NCBI GenBank assembly: GCA_021777755.1
Contig: JAJYDE010000036.1
Coordinates: forward strand, 1-40,362
DNA from: Deltaproteobacteria bacterium
Lineage (GTDB): Bacteria; Desulfobacterota; Syntrophobacteria; Syntrophobacterales; Syntrophobacteraceae
Direction of reading: 5' to 3'
DNA: 40,362 bases
The translations under genes were made by a program, and so were the position numbers. The notes beneath the pieces were generated by a model. It was not told where the DNA came from and did not search any database. It was given only the letters and a program-made list of their open reading frames with translations. Below are positions 24,916-33,564 of this stretch, piece after piece. The first letter of the stretch is position 1, and every line of letters starts with the position of its first letter.

Positions 24916-26016
24916 ATGAGCGAAATTTATGAAAAACTCAGAAGACACTTGGACCAACTCCCGGCAGGATTTCCTGCAACCGAAAGCGGAGTTGAACTGC
25001 GGATCCTGAAGCGGCTCTTCACCCCCGAAGAGGCGCAGATGGCTCTCCACCTGGGCATGCGGTTGGAAACGGTGGACACGATAGCCCGAAGGGCGGCAAT
25101 GGAGGAGGAAAGGGCCAAAGCGCTGCTGGAGCAGATGGTCAAAAGGGGTTTGATCTTCAACATGGAAGTGCCGGGGCGCCCCTCGCTATTCATGGCCGCG
25201 CAGTTTGTCATAGGGATATGGGAATATCATGTAAACGACCTGGATGAAGAGTTCATAAAGGATGTGGAGGAGTACTTTCCGATTCTGGCCGGGGAGGCGA
25301 TGGACCATCTGCCTCAACTAAGGACCATACCCGTGGGAAGGAGTCTTCAGGCCGAGACGAAGGTGCTTGCCTACGAGAAGGCCGAAGAGTTGGTGAGAAA
25401 GCAGAAAAAATTCCTTGTGGCTCCGTGTATCTGCAGGCGGGAACACGAACTGCGGGGAGGCGGCTGCGGAAAGCTGATGGAGGCGTGCCTGGTGTTCGGA
25501 TGGGGGGCGGACTATTACGAGCGCAACGGTCTTGGCCGGGTTATCAGCCTGGAGGAGACCTTGGAGATCCTGCGCAAGGCGGACGAACAGGGTTTAGTCT
25601 TGCAGCCCGGCAACGCGGAAGAGATTGTGAATATCTGCTGTTGCTGCGGGGATTGCTGCGGGGTGCTACAGCATTTGAAGCACCACCCGGCGCCCGCGTT
25701 GATGGCGGCCTCCGCCTTCCGCGCGGAGCTTGACGGGCAAACATGCATCGGGTGCGAGACATGCCTTGAGCGCTGTCAAATGGATGCGTTCGAAATGGAT
25801 GGAGAAAGTGTTCGGCTCAAACCGGAAAGATGCATAGGGTGCGGTCTTTGCGTTTCAACCTGCCCGGTCGCAGCGCTGAGCCTGGTTCGAAAGCCCGAAG
25901 AGCAACAACCGAAGGTGCCCAGAAACCAGGTGGAGGCCAATATTCTGCGGTTGAAACTGCGGGCGCGGGCAAAGGAGGAGTTGGCCGAAAAACTCGAGCG
26001 GCACAAACGGAGCTGA
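24916..26016 (+). CDS. Winged-helix and 4Fe-4S ferredoxin-like protein
   Basis: This is a 366-aa soluble protein. Residues 20-80 look like a winged helix (LFTPEEAQMALHLGMRLETV ... AKALLEQMVKRGLI). The middle has conserved Cys groups: APCICRREHELRGGGCGKLMEACL (about 169-194) and a run CCCCGDCC (about 241-248). The C-terminal part is a 2[4Fe-4S] ferredoxin domain, with C277-x2-C280-x2-C283-x3-C287 and C306-x2-C309-x2-C312-x3-C316. Such proteins are common in sulfate reducers and other anaerobes, and their function is unknown. It may pass electrons or sense redox. It precedes a methyltransferase by 48 nt (48 nt to the preferred start), so they may form a transcription unit. Confidence 0.75.
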   Translation: MSEIYEKLRRHLDQLPAGFPATESGVELRILKRLFTPEEAQMALHLGMRLETVDTIARRAAMEEERAKALLEQMVKRGLIFNMEVPGRPSLFMAAQFVIGIWEYHVNDLDEEFIKDVEEYFPILAGEAMDHLPQLRTIPVGRSLQAETKVLAYEKAEELVRKQKKFLVAPCICRREHELRGGGCGKLMEACLVFGWGADYYERNGLGRVISLEETLEILRKADEQGLVLQPGNAEEIVNICCCCGDCCGVLQHLKHHPAPALMAASAFRAELDGQTCIGCETCLERCQMDAFEMDGESVRLKPERCIGCGLCVSTCPVAALSLVRKPEEQQPKVPRNQVEANILRLKLRARAKEELAEKLERHKRS

Positions 26017-26064
26017 GAGCCCGTGAGCCCAAGGGGAGTAAATCGCAAATCGGGAGGCACGGCC

Positions 26065-26931
26065 GTGAGTGAGATAAGCGTGGAGGATTGGGTGCGATGT
26101 GTTGCCGAGGCCGGCCGGCCGCTCCTGCGGGAGAACAGCCCTCATGCCTGGCTGATCGAGCAGAGCATGCATACCCATTTCCAGCGGCTTGTGCCGATAT
26201 TGTCGTTATCCTGCTTCCAGACCTTGACGGGATCGATTCTCGACGTTGGCGCGGGCACCGGGGCGATGGCCCTCGATCTTGCCTGGCGGGCGGGCCGCAA
26301 AGGGTTTGTTACCGCACTGGACAGTGACGGGCAAGCGCTTAAGATCACGCAAAAAATTGCGCAACAAGTCGGAGTCGAAATTGCGGCGTTGGCTGGCGAG
26401 GCTGCCGCGCTGCCGTTAAAAGACGCCTCCCAGGATATGACCGTGGCGCGTTTTATGTTCCAACACCTTCGGGCCCCTTCGGCCGTGATTGCCGAGATGC
26501 GCCGAGTCACCCGGCCGGGGGGGCGTGTAGTCATCATCGATATCGATGATGAAGTTGTTTTGAGCGAGCCGGCTGAAGAAGGCCCCATGAGGGAGTTTCG
26601 CAAGGCGATCGGGATTTTACAGTCAAATCGGGGTGGAAACCGGCTGATCGGTCGAAAGCTCTACCGATTGATGCGGGAAGCAGGACTCGAAGCCATACAG
26701 GTGATGGTGATACCGTTTGTTCGCCAGGGTCTTCAAAACGGGCGAAGCCCGGAGCTTGAGGCATTCAAGATCAAGCGCATGTTGCGGGAGCGCCGGGAGC
26801 TGATCGATTCGGGAATCATGAGCGCGCAGGCCTTCGAGGCTGCGCTAGCCGAACTGAAGCATGGATTTGCCGAGGATCGTTTTGAAATGCATGCCGACTT
26901 CGTGGCCGCCGGCCTGGTGCCGGCCCTTTGA
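26065..26931 (+). CDS. SAM-dependent methyltransferase, class I
   Basis: This is a 288-aa protein from the GTG at 26065, which has GGGAGG 8 nt upstream; the frame is open to a GTG at 26023. Motif I is ILDVGAGTGAMALDLA (about residues 58-73). The acidic residue binding the ribose follows in VTALDSD, and motif IV-like VARFMFQHLRAP precedes the post-motif strand GGRVVIIDIDD. This is the Methyltransf_11/25 type seen in small-molecule methylases. An N-terminal 45-residue helical extension and a C-terminal helical part could bind the substrate, which is unknown. It follows the ferredoxin-like gene and converges on the small unknown gene at 26964. Confidence 0.85.
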   Translation: MSEISVEDWVRCVAEAGRPLLRENSPHAWLIEQSMHTHFQRLVPILSLSCFQTLTGSILDVGAGTGAMALDLAWRAGRKGFVTALDSDGQALKITQKIAQQVGVEIAALAGEAAALPLKDASQDMTVARFMFQHLRAPSAVIAEMRRVTRPGGRVVIIDIDDEVVLSEPAEEGPMREFRKAIGILQSNRGGNRLIGRKLYRLMREAGLEAIQVMVIPFVRQGLQNGRSPELEAFKIKRMLRERRELIDSGIMSAQAFEAALAELKHGFAEDRFEMHADFVAAGLVPAL

Positions 26932-26963
26932 TTGCGGGGCCCGGCGATTTTCGCGCAGGCGAG

Positions 26964-27311
26964 CTAGGCGGTTACATCGATATTGTTGCCAAGGGCCGGG
27001 TTTTTGCCCGCGATGGCCGAGGCATTGCCGGTGTCGAGTTTGATACCCGCATCGGATGCCTCCTGCAAAACGCCGGTTACTGACATTCCCAACCGCTGTG
27101 CGATTTGGGTGGCCGTCATATGCTCATTTGCGTACATTCGGATCTTCGCCGGGAGATTGTCGCTAGCTGTTTGGGGTCCTTGGGAAGAAGAGGCCGTATT
27201 GCCGCCGTTTTGCCGTTCGAATCCGGCAGTTGTGGCGCCAACCGCGGTGCTCTCTGCGTCGGAGCCTGGCATGTAAGGGTTTGTGGCCGAACTTGTTGCC
27301 AAAATGCTCAC
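26964..27311 (-). CDS. Small protein of unknown function with HTH-like segment
   Basis: This 115-aa protein has a GTG start at 27311 with AGGAGG about 7 nt upstream. The first 50 residues are Ser/Thr/Gly/Asn-rich and probably disordered. The rest holds NLPAKIRMYANEHMTATQIA and QRLGMSVTGVLQEASDAGI, which read like a helix-turn-helix (T-A-T-Q-I-A-Q-R-L-G-M-S-V-T-G-V-L). It has no signal peptide and no Cys. I do not recognise the family; secretion-associated or flagellar small proteins sometimes have such Ser/Asn-rich starts. It lies between a convergent methyltransferase and the acetolactate decarboxylase gene. Confidence 0.55.
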   Translation of the reverse strand: MSILATSSATNPYMPGSDAESTAVGATTAGFERQNGGNTASSSQGPQTASDNLPAKIRMYANEHMTATQIAQRLGMSVTGVLQEASDAGIKLDTGNASAIAGKNPALGNNIDVTA

Positions 27312-27395
27312 GATGCGTCCTCCTTGATCGAGAGGGGCGTAATAAAATTAGACACCTTGCAGGATATTAAAAATTCCTTCAGAAGTCAAAAACTT

Positions 27396-28124
27396 TTATT
27401 TTTCAGCCTGCTCCAGATCCTGATCGGTGTTTCTTTTAAAATCCCGGGTCAGATAATCCAGGCTCAAGGGAAGCGCCAGTTCCAGGGTCGATATCATTTG
27501 CACTCCAACCTTCACACGACTGGGGACGCATTCCAGCAAATGGCCCCCGTGGCGCATGTCGGCAGAAAGAAAGTGCAGATGGAAGCCCGGCACATTGAGC
27601 GAACTCAAAAAAGAAGGGGTGAAAAATCCGGCGAGACTCCCCTCGATATCGGTAAATGAGAAAACGGATTGCTCTTTGGCCACTTCCACGAGTGGCCGGT
27701 AATTTTCCTGTCTTGGAACGGAGCGCAGGCGCATTGAGGCAAACCGCCCCTCGATGCGCAAGGCGTAGAAGATATTGGGTGAGGGTAGTAGTCTTTGGAG
27801 CCATTGCCGGAAATCGACGTAGGAAAGTTCACCTTCCAATTCGTCATGGCTGGAGGGAGAATAATAGGTGACGCAGGCAAACGGGGTCGATGCGTGTTCG
27901 TCGGCCTGGTGGACACGCCCTTGGGCCGTGATCTGATAAACACGACCGTCCAGGATCACCATCTCGCCGTCCAGGTCGTCGAAGGTGCCCAGTCCGAAAT
28001 CTCCATGCTCCCTGATTTGTGAAAGCGGGATCTTTTCCTGGTAGATCCCCTCGACCAGGGCGATGACCGGAGCGCACAGATATATCCGATTACGGTTTGG
28101 AAGATCTGGTTGGCCGGATGTCAT
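27396..28124 (-). CDS. budA: Alpha-acetolactate decarboxylase
   Basis: This 242-aa protein has the family length. The blocks are IYQEKIPLSQIREHGDFGLGTF, then DDLDGEMVILDGRVYQI, TPFACVTYY, and the zinc-binding FHLHFLSADMRHGGHLLEC. The His residues of H-L-H and R-H-G-G-H coordinate the metal. It converts 2-acetolactate to acetoin and can relieve excess acetolactate from branched-chain synthesis. GGAGG lies before the ATG. No acetolactate synthase or butanediol dehydrogenase gene is near, so it may act in metabolic overflow or depend on ilvBN elsewhere. It follows serC by about 180 nt on the same strand, with a long hairpin between them. Confidence 0.9.
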   Translation of the reverse strand: MTSGQPDLPNRNRIYLCAPVIALVEGIYQEKIPLSQIREHGDFGLGTFDDLDGEMVILDGRVYQITAQGRVHQADEHASTPFACVTYYSPSSHDELEGELSYVDFRQWLQRLLPSPNIFYALRIEGRFASMRLRSVPRQENYRPLVEVAKEQSVFSFTDIEGSLAGFFTPSFLSSLNVPGFHLHFLSADMRHGGHLLECVPSRVKVGVQMISTLELALPLSLDYLTRDFKRNTDQDLEQAEK

Positions 28125-28187
28125 AGAGTCCTCCGCAGTGAAGGTTTTGCTAAGGCTATGGGGCGGAAGAGCGGGTAGTGGGAGGAC

Positions 28188-28225
28188 GGGCGCCAGCCGA
28201 AAAAGATTTATTTCGGTTGGCGCCC
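28188..28225. repeat. 15-bp hairpin between serC and budA
   Basis: Bases 28188-28202 pair with 28211-28225 over 15 bp (one G-T pair) around an 8-nt A/T-rich loop. The stem starts with GGGCGCC. It lies on the leader of budA, about 64 nt before its start, and 80 nt after the serC stop. No T-run follows on either strand. It may be a transcript-end or processing structure, or a leader element. Confidence 0.55.
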
Positions 28226-28306
28226 GGAAAACACAAAAGAGGCTGGAGAGGCACCGGAGGACGGGAGCGCCCCGTTGGCCGTTTCCGCCATAATCGGTTG
28301 AAGGGC

Positions 28307-29383
28307 TTAACGTTTTGCGAAATGCTTCATGAAATCCACCAGGGTTTTCACCGACTCGGTGGTTGTCGCATTATAGATCGACGCCCTCAGGCCTCCCACC
28401 GAACGGTGGCCTTTGAGGCCGATAAGACCGGCTTGGGCCGCGCCGGCCAGGAATTCCTTCTCCAGTTCAGCTTCGGGCAGAAGGAAGGTGACATTCATGG
28501 GGGAGCGTGAATCGGGCCTTGCCGTTCCGCGGTAAAAGTCCTGGGAGTCGATATAATTGTAGAGAATGGCGGCCTTTTCCTCGTTTATCTTCTCCATGCG
28601 ATCAAGGCCCCCGATCGTTTCCTCGATCCATTTGAGCACCAGTTCGCAAACATAGATGGAAAAACAGGGCGGTGTGTTGTAGAGCGACCGGTTTTCGGCG
28701 TAAGTCGAGTACTTGAACATGGTCGGAAGATCTTGGGGAACCCTTTTCAACATATCTTCCCGAATAATTACCAGGGTCACTCCTGCCGGCCCAAGGTTTT
28801 TCTGAGCCCCGGCGTAAATGAGGCCGAAGGGACGGGGATCGAACCTGCGGCTGAAGATATCCGAGGACATGTCGCTTACCAGCGGGACCGCGCCCGCATC
28901 CGGAAAGCTCTTCCACTGGGTGCCCCGGATCGTGTTGTTTGAAGTGATGTGCAGATAAGCCGCATCGGGGTTGATCGTGATCTTTTCGGGGATATGGGTA
29001 AACTTTGCGTCTTCGGAACTTCCCACCACCCGGGTTTGTTTGCCGCAGATGCGGGCTTCCTTGATCGCCTTGGTGGCCCAAATGCCGGTGTTTACGTAAT
29101 CGACGGGTTTTCCGGCCGCCAGGTTCATCGGGACCATGGCAAACTGCATGCTCGCGCCCCCCTGGAGGAACAAGACCTGATAGCTGTCATCGAGCCCGAG
29201 CAATCGCTTGATTCTTTGGATGGCGCTATCCAGAACCGCTTCGAAGTTCTTCGCGCGGTGGCTTGTTTCGAGCACGGACATGCCGGAGCCTTGAAAATCG
29301 AGCATCTCGCTTTTCGCCTGCTCCAGCACCGAAAGAGGCAGGGCGGAGGGCCCCGGGTTGAAATTAATTACTCTTTGTGCCAT
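28307..29383 (-). CDS. serC: Phosphoserine aminotransferase
   Basis: This is a 358-aa fold-type V PLP enzyme of standard length. It begins RVINFNPGPSALPLSVLEQA. It has HRAKNFEAV, LFLQGGASMQFAMVPMNL, and the PLP lysine in YAGAQKNLGPAGVTL, and ends with the helix SVKTLVDFMKHF. It makes O-phosphoserine from 3-phosphohydroxypyruvate in serine synthesis and also serves pyridoxal phosphate synthesis in some bacteria. AGGAG lies before the ATG. It is divergent from pepA across a 182-nt spacer. Confidence 0.97.
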   Translation of the reverse strand: MAQRVINFNPGPSALPLSVLEQAKSEMLDFQGSGMSVLETSHRAKNFEAVLDSAIQRIKRLLGLDDSYQVLFLQGGASMQFAMVPMNLAAGKPVDYVNTGIWATKAIKEARICGKQTRVVGSSEDAKFTHIPEKITINPDAAYLHITSNNTIRGTQWKSFPDAGAVPLVSDMSSDIFSRRFDPRPFGLIYAGAQKNLGPAGVTLVIIREDMLKRVPQDLPTMFKYSTYAENRSLYNTPPCFSIYVCELVLKWIEETIGGLDRMEKINEEKAAILYNYIDSQDFYRGTARPDSRSPMNVTFLLPEAELEKEFLAGAAQAGLIGLKGHRSVGGLRASIYNATTTESVKTLVDFMKHFAKR

Positions 29384-29565
29384 TTATTCTTCTCCTGTAA
29401 AGCAAAGTCGTCTATCCTTAAGGTTTACCCACTATCCGGGGTTTCCAGCTTGAGACTACCCATTCACATTTCCTTTTGTCAATCGGTTTCTGGAAGATTA
29501 GTTTAAAAAAGAGTCATTAATATAGTAAAATAGGCCAGTTTTAGCCAATCTGAAGGATTCACCCC

Positions 29566-31086
29566 ATGCGGATCGAATGGAAAATCGCACCTCCCGGCCA
29601 ATGGCAAGCCGATGGTCTCATATTCTTCGTTTTGGAACAGTCGCGCGAGCATCCTCGGGGGCTCAAGCTTTTTTTGGAAGGTGAGGGAAAATGGCTCGCC
29701 GATTCGGCGGCCCTGGCCGACTTTCGGGGCAAGCCCTCCGAGGTGGCCGTAATGTATGCTCCTGGCGGCGGGCCGGCCTGTCGGATTGTTTTAGCTGGCC
29801 TTGGCCCGGCGGAAAGCTTTGCGGCCGAAAGGCTCAGAAACGCTTCGGCATTTGCGCTTCGAAAGTGCCGCGAGCTGGGGATTATCCGACCGGCGCTCCC
29901 TCTGGCCGCGCTGGAAGGCTTCCCCGGTGTGGCGGGCGCTCCCCCGACCCTGGCCGGGCTTTTGCGCGAAAGCCTTACGGGTGCCTTGGGGGGGCTCCAC
30001 CAGTTCAGGGAACTCAAGACCAAAAACTGCCCGGTTTCGGCCGCACCCGAGTCGCTCACCATTTTTTGCGCCACCGCCCCCGAGATAGGCATGGACGAAA
30101 TTATCGATCTTTCCCGCAGTGAAGCGGCCGGGATCGAGCTGGCCAGGGACCTCACGATCTCTCCGGCAAACCGGGTGACACCGGAGTTTATGGCTCAAAC
30201 GGCCTCCGAAATGGCCCGCAGGCTGGGCTTAACGATTGAAATAATCGATCTGGAGGGGGCGCGCTCGATGGGCATGGGCGGTTTCGCCGCGGTTGCCGCC
30301 GGAAGTGCCGAACCGGCCCGTTTTATCGTTCTCGAATATGCCCCGGCCGGGTGCGAAAACGATCCTCCGATCGTGCTGATTGGCAAGGGCATTACCTTCG
30401 ATTCCGGGGGCATTTCGCTAAAACCCAGGGATAAACTGGACGAGATGAAACAGGACATGGCTGGGGCGGCAGCCGTGCTGGGCGCCTTTGAAGCCATCGG
30501 GGCCGCGGGTGTGTCGAAAAGGGTTGTCGGTATTCTGCCCTGCAGCGAAAATATGCCCGGAGCAAAAGCCTATAAGCCGGGGGATGTTTTACGATCCTAT
30601 GGGGGGCTTACGATCGAAATCATAAGCACCGACGCAGAGGGAAGGCTCGTGCTCTGCGATGCCCTGGCCTATGCGGTCAAGCGATTCAAACCCGCGCTCA
30701 TGGTCGATATCGCCACCCTCACAGGAACCTGTATCGCGGCCCTGGGCAGGGAGGTGGCCGGGGTCATGAGCAACCGTGAGGATCTGGCGGGCGCCATTCT
30801 AAAAATGGGCGCCTCGGTGGGTGAAAGATTTTGGCCTCTTCCCCTTTGGGACTTTTTCTTCGAGGGGCTGAAAAGCGAGGTGGCCGATATGAAAAACAGC
30901 TCGGATCGGGGCGCCGGGACAATTCACGCGGGGATATTTCTAAAGCAATTCGTTCCCGACCAGACGCCATGGGCCCACCTGGACATCGCCGGAACCGCCT
31001 GGACGGACAAAGACTCGGGGTTTTGCCGGAAAGGGGCAACCGGTTTCGGGGTGAGAACCCTTTTTGAATTGGTCAGATCCTCTTAA
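29566..31086 (+). CDS. pepA: Leucyl aminopeptidase (M17, PepA)
   Basis: This is a 506-aa protein. The N-terminal macro-like domain (1-170) is followed by the M17 catalytic domain. Metal ligands lie in GKGITFDSGGISLKP (Lys, Asp), the Asp of EMKQDMAGAAAV and STDAEGRLVLCDAL (Asp, Glu); the bicarbonate-binding Arg is in EGRL. The usual NTDAEG is STDAEG here. It forms a hexamer that removes N-terminal amino acids; in some bacteria it also binds DNA. AAGGA lies before the ATG. Its stop codon overlaps that of the convergent gspD in the tetranucleotide TTAA (31083-31086). Confidence 0.95.
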   Translation: MRIEWKIAPPGQWQADGLIFFVLEQSREHPRGLKLFLEGEGKWLADSAALADFRGKPSEVAVMYAPGGGPACRIVLAGLGPAESFAAERLRNASAFALRKCRELGIIRPALPLAALEGFPGVAGAPPTLAGLLRESLTGALGGLHQFRELKTKNCPVSAAPESLTIFCATAPEIGMDEIIDLSRSEAAGIELARDLTISPANRVTPEFMAQTASEMARRLGLTIEIIDLEGARSMGMGGFAAVAAGSAEPARFIVLEYAPAGCENDPPIVLIGKGITFDSGGISLKPRDKLDEMKQDMAGAAAVLGAFEAIGAAGVSKRVVGILPCSENMPGAKAYKPGDVLRSYGGLTIEIISTDAEGRLVLCDALAYAVKRFKPALMVDIATLTGTCIAALGREVAGVMSNREDLAGAILKMGASVGERFWPLPLWDFFFEGLKSEVADMKNSSDRGAGTIHAGIFLKQFVPDQTPWAHLDIAGTAWTDKDSGFCRKGATGFGVRTLFELVRSS

Positions 31087-33416
31087 TAACCGACCTCCCT
31101 GCGCAGGTTTCTAAGCCTTTCGAGAAGTTCGGCCGGGGCCTGCGAGCCCGCCCTTTCGACCACGTGCGGGGTGATGGCGATCAGAAGTTCCACCCGATCC
31201 AAACTGGTATTGGTTGCCGCAAAAAGCGGCGAGAGCAGCGGAATGTTCTCAAGCCAGGGGATGCCGCTTTTGCCCTGGGTGCCCTGGGAATCGATTATGC
31301 CTCCGATAATGACCGTGCGGCTGTTCTGAGCAAGTATGGAAGTCTTTATGTGTCTTTCGGTGAAATTGGGGGCGTAGGTGCCCTGACTGCCCACCTGCAC
31401 ATTTTGCTGATTGAGGCGCCTGACCATCGCATCCAGATCGATCTTTATGAGACCTCCGGCATTTATGTGGGGAGTTAGATCCAAAATCACCCCGGTTTCC
31501 GCATAGTCGAGGGTGCTTATGACCGAAGAGCCGGTTGCATAGCCCGTAACCGAACCGGTCGGGATGGGCTGCTCGCCGCCAACCGTAAGGGTCGCCTCCT
31601 GGTTGTCGGTGGCAAGCAGGGTGGGGGTGGAAAGAACCGAAACCTTGGTCTTGTTGGCTATGGCGCTCAAAAGCACGGCCAGGTTCTGCGCCTCCGAGAC
31701 CCAGTCTAGGGCCACGCCGGATTGGGCCACCGTTCCCAGATTGATCGGGAAGGCCCCCGATTGGGTGGTGGTGGTCGTGGTGCTCGAAGAGTTTTGCTGA
31801 TTGGATAGCCCCCCGAAAGAGACCCCGAAGCCGGTGTTGGTTGAAGGATGGGTCTGGAAGTAATACTGCAGACCGAACTGAAAGTCCTTGGTCAACTCCA
31901 CCTCGGCGATCATCACCTCGATCAGCACCGCGCGCGGGATGATATCCAACTGTTTGACCGTTTTCATCAGTTTGGCGTAATCGACCGGATTCGCCCTGAT
32001 GACTATGGCGTTATTGACATCGTCGGCAATGATCGAGACCTCACCGGTAAAGCCGGGCGGCTTTCCTTTCATGGCTCCGCTGATCTGGGGGCCGGTGGAG
32101 GCGTTCGAGGAGCTCGGGGCCGTGCCGGTGGTTGTCCCTGTTGACCCCAAGCCGCCCATTCCGCCGGAGGTGCCGCCAAAGGGGCTGCCTCCCATGCCTC
32201 CCCCGATGCCTCCACCCATGCCTCCGCCCATGGCGCTTGAGCCGAAGGAGCTTTGCGCCGCGGTCCCCGAGGGAACGACCTTTTGCGACTTGCCCACCTG
32301 CGTGGTTTTGATGCCCAGCACTTCGGCAACGATCTGGGCTATGTCGCTGGCCATGCCGTTTTGAATGAAATAGACGTAGATCTGCGCCTGGTTTCCCAGC
32401 CCTTGTGCATCCATGGCTTTTAGCCACTGCTGTGCGGTCCTCAGCAGTTCGGGGCTTCGGGCCATTATCAGCACGCCTCCGAAATTCTCAAGAGGCAGAA
32501 GGGCGAGGCTGCTCGCAATGGCGGTCTGCTTGAATTTGCCAAGCTGGCCCATAAGGGTTTTCATCCCCTCCACCGCATCCTTGGGAGATATCGAATGAAG
32601 CGGCAGGACCGCCATGCTCACTTCCTTCAAAACGTTTATGTCGATTGTCTTGAGAAGGCCGATGAGCGTGCGGGCGTTGGAGCCCTGTTCGGTGAATATG
32701 ACGCTGTTGGTGACAGGATCGGTTGTGATCTTCTCGCCGGCGGCGAGAAAAGGGCCGATCAACTGACTGGCTTGCCTCGCGTCCATGTAGCGGAGCCGGT
32801 AGATGATGATGAGCGGCCCGGCGCCGGCTTGCCCCAGAAGATGGCCGTTGGCCACCGGAATGCCGGCCTTTCCGGCGTCCCTGGAAAGCTGTATGAAATA
32901 ATATCCCCTCTTGGGGACGATGCTTATGCCGTTGGCCGCGTAGGCTCGCATGATCATATGGAGGAGTTCTTCATTGTTGAAGTCGCCCTCGATATACATA
33001 CTGATGCGCCCCTGGAGGGTCTGGTCGAGCACGTAGCTCAGTTTCAACTGATCGCTGAAAATCTGGCTGCTCACCTCGGCGATATCGGCCTTGTCGAAGT
33101 TGAGGACGATATGTTGCCTGCCGCCGGTCGAAACAGCGGGCGCCCCGGTCGGGCCCCTTTGTCCGCTCGGGCTCAAAAGGCCGGTGTGAACGGGTCTGAG
33201 TATCGTGGTGGCGCTGGATGGCTTTTGAGAAGCCGGCTGTGTGTTTGCGGCCGATTGCTTTGCGGCGCCGGGCGTGGACGCTTCCCCCGGAGAAGCGGCG
33301 ACCTCGGCCGTGGGGGGAGCGGGCGGGCCGATCCCTACCGGACATCGTTCCGCAGGCTGGCATGAAACACACATCATTGCCAGTATGATGACAAAAATAG
33401 ACCGGCGCGTTCTCAT
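31083..33416 (-). CDS. gspD: Type II secretion outer-membrane secretin GspD
   Basis: This is a 777-aa protein from the ATG at 33416, with AAGGAGG upstream; the frame runs 42 nt further. The N-terminal signal RRSIFVIILAMMCVSCQ ends in a Cys that could be lipidated, although the -3 residue is atypical. Then come a Pro/Ala-rich linker, N-domains (about 110-330), a Gly-rich insertion (about 400-450: SSAMGGGMGGGIGGG), the N3 region and the secretin core ending GIPWLENIPLLSPLFAATN. The core multimerises in the outer membrane and forms the exit gate. It is the last gene in the visible secretion operon, not its usual second position after gspC. Confidence 0.95.
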   Translation of the reverse strand: MRTRRSIFVIILAMMCVSCQPAERCPVGIGPPAPPTAEVAASPGEASTPGAAKQSAANTQPASQKPSSATTILRPVHTGLLSPSGQRGPTGAPAVSTGGRQHIVLNFDKADIAEVSSQIFSDQLKLSYVLDQTLQGRISMYIEGDFNNEELLHMIMRAYAANGISIVPKRGYYFIQLSRDAGKAGIPVANGHLLGQAGAGPLIIIYRLRYMDARQASQLIGPFLAAGEKITTDPVTNSVIFTEQGSNARTLIGLLKTIDINVLKEVSMAVLPLHSISPKDAVEGMKTLMGQLGKFKQTAIASSLALLPLENFGGVLIMARSPELLRTAQQWLKAMDAQGLGNQAQIYVYFIQNGMASDIAQIVAEVLGIKTTQVGKSQKVVPSGTAAQSSFGSSAMGGGMGGGIGGGMGGSPFGGTSGGMGGLGSTGTTTGTAPSSSNASTGPQISGAMKGKPPGFTGEVSIIADDVNNAIVIRANPVDYAKLMKTVKQLDIIPRAVLIEVMIAEVELTKDFQFGLQYYFQTHPSTNTGFGVSFGGLSNQQNSSSTTTTTTQSGAFPINLGTVAQSGVALDWVSEAQNLAVLLSAIANKTKVSVLSTPTLLATDNQEATLTVGGEQPIPTGSVTGYATGSSVISTLDYAETGVILDLTPHINAGGLIKIDLDAMVRRLNQQNVQVGSQGTYAPNFTERHIKTSILAQNSRTVIIGGIIDSQGTQGKSGIPWLENIPLLSPLFAATNTSLDRVELLIAITPHVVERAGSQAPAELLERLRNLRREVGY

Positions 33417-33564
33417 GAAACTCCCCCTCCTTGGACGAGAACTGCAGACAAATATCAAAAATTGGCCGGGAATATATCACAAATGAATAAAAATGACGCA
33501 ATAAAGATCGTGAGACCTTCCTCAAAAAAAGGAATCGAAAAAATGGAAATCGAATGTCTAAGGA

